Positions 58,404 through 64,000 of a stretch of 64,000 nt of DNA are shown piece after piece. The position numbers were made by a program, and so were the translations under genes. The first letter of the stretch is position 1. Each line of letters starts with the position of its first letter. The stretch is from Rotaria socialis (Eukaryota; Rotifera; Eurotatoria; Philodinida; Philodinidae), in the NCBI GenBank assembly GCA_905331475.1, contig CAJNYU010003363.1, positions 80,903 to 144,902 on the forward strand, read 5' to 3'. Below the pieces are notes generated by a model, which was not told where the DNA came from, ran no database searches, and worked only from the letters and a program-made list of their open reading frames with translations.

Positions 58404-60096
58404 TTAACAACATTCTGATTCAACAAGATTTAATCCATTACAATACTGAAAATCAGCACTATTAACATAATCACTTATGTCCAATGCTACTTCACAACTT
58501 TCTCGTACAACACGTTCGTTATCATGCAAATATGTTTCGAGAATATGTCGGCATTCAGCTGTACCAATTGAACCCAATGTTTCAGCACATTCATGCCGTA
58601 CCATATAATTTTCACTAAGTATTGATAATTGTTGACGAAGTGCTGGAACAGAACTTACTGATTGAAGTTGTCCAAGAACAAAAGCAATCTCATGACGAAA
58701 TAAAGCACTCGATGCTTGGAAGCCTAGAAAAAAAACAGAGATATTATTTTGTTGAATAAATGCATGTTTTGAATTATAATCTCATCGTTAGAATTATTTG
58801 AAAGATAGTTTATCAAGCTGTCTAGAAATCTTCGTTGAGAAAAAATTGATTAGTACTGTGGTTTTAATTTCATTTGTGCAAGAGGATTGTGAATCTCAAC
58901 CTACTCGTGTAATTCGAAGCAAGCAAATAGCGATGGTAATGTGATACTTAAACGGGAAACTGTCCTCTGACTGTTATTCTATCGTAGTATCAAAATTGAT
59001 GTTCGTTTACTGCTAGCATACTACCAATTTACAGGAGCACTGACATTCATTCGCATTAGTACGTTTACGAGAAAATAATCTATTCAATCACATGTTTCAA
59101 TAGACGAACTTTCTAATCCAAATCTTAACGAATTCGAAATTAAATTGATCACAGCCAAAACAAGAGAACATCTATACACTCTTAGCTAGTATTTGTCAAG
59201 AGCTATGTTTGTCAGATACTTAAAACCACTCTAAGTAACTAATCAATCTATAGAGAAAATATATTTGATGCAAAATATTCGCTCCATCTGTTAACTAACA
59301 GGTGTATAATGATTTAAATTAAGGAGAAAAAAAAATATTACCTTCGCATATGGCCAGTACAGCTTCATCACTTGCAATGTTGCGTAAAGCAAATAATGCA
59401 CGATAACGTTCAAATAGTGACTGATTTTCATCAAGTAAAATTTTTTTAAGTTCATCAATTGTTGTTACAGTTAATGCTGGAGCTGGATCAACAGTTGCAA
59501 AAGTTTTCTCTGTTGAATTCGAGGATGATTCATTCGATGCAGTTTTTCTTAACCATGCCAAACGATCAAGTGCAATTTGACATGTTTCAGATATCTAAAA
59601 ATGATCGTTGATGGATAATTTCAAAAGAGAACATTTCGTTTTACTTCGGCTCGTTCATTTTGACTTTGTTTAGTTAATGTATCAATTACATCTTGATTTT
59701 CATAGCATCCTAAAGCACCTAATGCTTCTCCTAAATCATAGACAGTAGTCAATTGTGGAATCAATCATTTATTTCTTACAAACCTGCTTCGTGTCGTACC
59801 ATAGGATCTTCATTCGAATCGTTTAATATTTGAATCAGCTTATCGACTGCACACTTATTTCCCATTTGGCCGAGACAATAGGCACATTCATGTTTCAACA
59901 GCGCAGAAGTATCCTTGAATGCTCGAGCGATTGCTTCAACAATGTTTGATACTTTTTCTGTTTCCTTCTGTTGACCTTGGCTATCAAGATTTTTTAAAGT
60001 AAACAAAATACGAAATCGAAGTTTAAGTGGTAATGATGTATCGATTAACATTGATGATAGTTTTTCAATTGTGGTCTCGTCAGTCATAGTCGACAT
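58404..60096 (-). CDS. DOHH: Deoxyhypusine hydroxylase
   Basis: Diiron HEAT-repeat enzyme that hydroxylates deoxyhypusine in eIF5A, completing hypusine synthesis in the cytosol. Four minus-strand exons, 60096-59784, 59730-59645, 59594-59342 and 58723-58404, give 323 residues (human DOHH 302). All four His-Glu iron-binding pairs are seen: [23 protein letters not shown] (across the first intron), [12 protein letters not shown] and [12 protein letters not shown]. Two four-HEAT halves are joined by a Ser/Thr-rich linker ([11 protein letters not shown]). The intron before the last exon is about 620 bp; the others are short. It is divergent from PABPC with about 600 bp between starts, and its 3' end abuts the SLC35A3-like gene. 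Confidence 0.96.
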
Positions 60097-60702
60097 CTTC
60101 ACTTATTTAAAGCTTAAAACCAAAAAAAACTATGTGTCTGTCTGTAAAAAGGCAATTACAAATTTTTTCTCGTCATCGTTTTGATTGGTTATTGAATATA
60201 AACCAATGTAAAATGATGTATCATCCTTCATCAAGAGAAAATAGTGATAATTTAGTGAAAATTTTCAACTATAATTAAGTTCATATGCTTAATTCGATAT
60301 AATTTTACTTATTTAAAACTATTTGAAAGTAGTTTTAAATAATTCTTTCTCGTCGATCTACCTACATTATATGTCATCATGACTGTATCGATGTATCCAC
60401 GTTAATCAGCTTTTATCTGATTTTTTTTCTTCTCTTTCATCACTTTACTATTGTGTGTGTGTAGTAGTGTGTGTACGAGTGCGCCGTTTTTGTTGGTATA
60501 AAAAAAAGTATAAAAAATCGAAAAACTTTTCTTAAATTTCACCTTCGTGTGAACCAAAAAAAACGTAAAAACTCTTACAAAGAAGAAAATACGTTAACGA
60601 TTCTAAATTTTCTATTTCTCCCATAACAATACAAATACTAAAAAAGTCAAAACAAGTCGAAAAAACCAACAACAACAACAACAACGGTCAACGACAATAA
60701 TC
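60097..60702. promoter_or_regulatory. Shared divergent promoter of DOHH and PABPC, with A-rich PABPC leader
   Basis: 606 bp between divergent start codons. CCAAT motifs occur in both orientations (ATTGG 60184-60188, CCAAT 60203-60207). The last ~220 bases before the PABPC ATG are strikingly A-rich, with many A4-A8 runs interrupted by short spacers (from about 60485), then (CAA)n. Mammalian PABPC1 mRNA has an A-rich 5' UTR that PABP itself binds to repress translation, so autoregulation is plausible here. Confidence 0.55.
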
Positions 60703-63153
<2,451 letters not shown>

Positions 63154-63864
63154 AAGAAATAAGCCTATTTATTTTCATCACTTTCTTATTTTTCGTTGTC
63201 AAAATAAAAATACAAGCAAACACAGTCACATTCATTCAAACGTCATTTTTTTGACTTTCAAGTTTTTCTATTTCACAAGCAGTTGAATCATCTTAAAACA
63301 TTTTTTTGTTAACTTCTATTTACTCGTTTTCGTTTATTTCCGTTCATTCCTTCATTATTATCATTTGTTGTTGTTATTATGCGTGAAATATGACGCGTGT
63401 TTTGTTTTCAAGCAGGATTATTATCAACATTATAAAACAAGAGAAACAAAAAAATAGAAAAACTGTCAAAGAAAACATCTTCTTTGATTTTTAAAGCGTA
63501 AGATCGTGATATTATTCTTTTTATTACATTGCTTTTTATATATGAATGGCAATCCGGATACTATTCAGTTATGTTAAGTATTTTTATGTGATACAGCATT
63601 AGAGAGAAAAAACCTTATCAGCGATATGTAGACATCAGTGTCTTGAAATTTCAACAGAGCAATAAAATAGAAATCTGTACTATCAATGATCCACTCTTAT
63701 CTTGATCAGATCATATAATTTTGATATTAAACCAATTGAAATCTTTTCTTTTTTGCTTGGAAAAAAGTGTATAAAAGGAAGAGTAACACATTGAAAAGAA
63801 ACAAAAACAGTATAATTACGTTATAAAAAAGGCACAAGAGGAAAATTTTACACTACAAACGGCT
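63154..63864 (+). other. PABPC 3' flank and promoter of the next gene
   Basis: AATAAA at 63203-63208, 50 nt after the PABPC stop, is the likely polyadenylation signal. The rest is AT-rich with no gene until 63865. A TATA box (TATAAAAG, 63770-63777) precedes the next start codon by 95 nt. Confidence 0.6.
63770..63777 (+). promoter_or_regulatory. TATA box
   Basis: TATAAAAG, 95 bp before the ATG of the signal-peptide exon at 63865. It predicts a transcription start near 63800. Confidence 0.5.
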
Positions 63865-63963
63865 ATGAAATATATTCTATTCTTATCAGAATTGCTGATT
63901 ATTCTTGCAAACTATAATATACAGTGTGAGATAATGTTTATCGAAGCGAAATATCCATTGGAG
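63865..63963 (+). CDS. First exon of a secreted or membrane protein, truncated by the window
   Basis: The ATG at 63865 opens a 33-codon exon ending at a good donor (GAG|GTAAGA, phase 0). It reads MKYILFLSELLIILANYNIQ and then CEIMFIEAKYPLE. The hydrophobic N-terminus looks like a cleavable signal peptide. Too little remains to name a family. An upstream TATA box supports a real start. Confidence 0.55.
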
Positions 63964-64000
63964 GTAAGACATCAAGATTATTTGCGCACATCATATTTAA

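Overview
The window is metazoan nuclear DNA. It is AT-rich, with GT-AG introns of about 50-60 bp mixed with longer ones, and its genes encode intermediate filaments, neprilysin, Mediator, Jun and cytoplasmic poly(A)-binding protein. The intermediate filament rods are of the long lamin-like protostome type. Two gene pairs have the polyA-signal/3'-splice-site spacing of spliced-leader operons. One intron carries a MULE remnant with a FLYWCH finger. Together these suggest a lophotrochozoan, most likely a bdelloid rotifer; the phylum is an inference. Exon joins were read by eye from splice motifs, reading phase and protein family similarity. For the genes where I give complete exon lists, the summed coding lengths are divisible by three.

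Left part (1-17009, all minus strand): three tandem intermediate filament genes. IF-3 (15429-17009) is intronless and IF-2 (12565-14419) has four exons. IF-1 (5544-8307) has eight rod/tail exons whose last exon ends in a perfect splice donor. Two downstream 3' exon sets fit that donor in phase: a C2-domain terminus (4298-3465), and a single open exon of at least 1,039 codons (3119 to beyond position 1) that is Ser/Thr/Pro-rich, then Glu/Thr-rich.

Middle part (17.4-32 kb, minus): one long gene for a two-PDZ scaffold-like protein. It has two candidate alternative first exons and a six-copy 32-residue internal repeat. A complete GH35 beta-galactosidase gene lies inside, and in the same orientation as, the intron that splits the first PDZ domain. 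From 36.0 to 40.1 kb lies a complete neprilysin-family (M13) membrane metallopeptidase gene.

Right part (42-64 kb): MED23 and Jun (minus, Jun upstream of MED23), and SLC35A3-like nucleotide-sugar transporter and deoxyhypusine hydroxylase (minus, DOHH upstream). Both pairs look like operons. PABPC follows on plus, divergent from DOHH. At the right edge is the first exon of a secreted or membrane protein with a TATA box.

Mobile DNA: a 597-bp MULE remnant with a 9-bp target duplication in a MED23 intron; two MITE-like elements with terminal inverted repeats at 53.0 and 54.7 kb; and two copies of an unclassified dispersed repeat at 18.6 and 37.9 kb. No tRNA, rRNA or CRISPR array was recognised.
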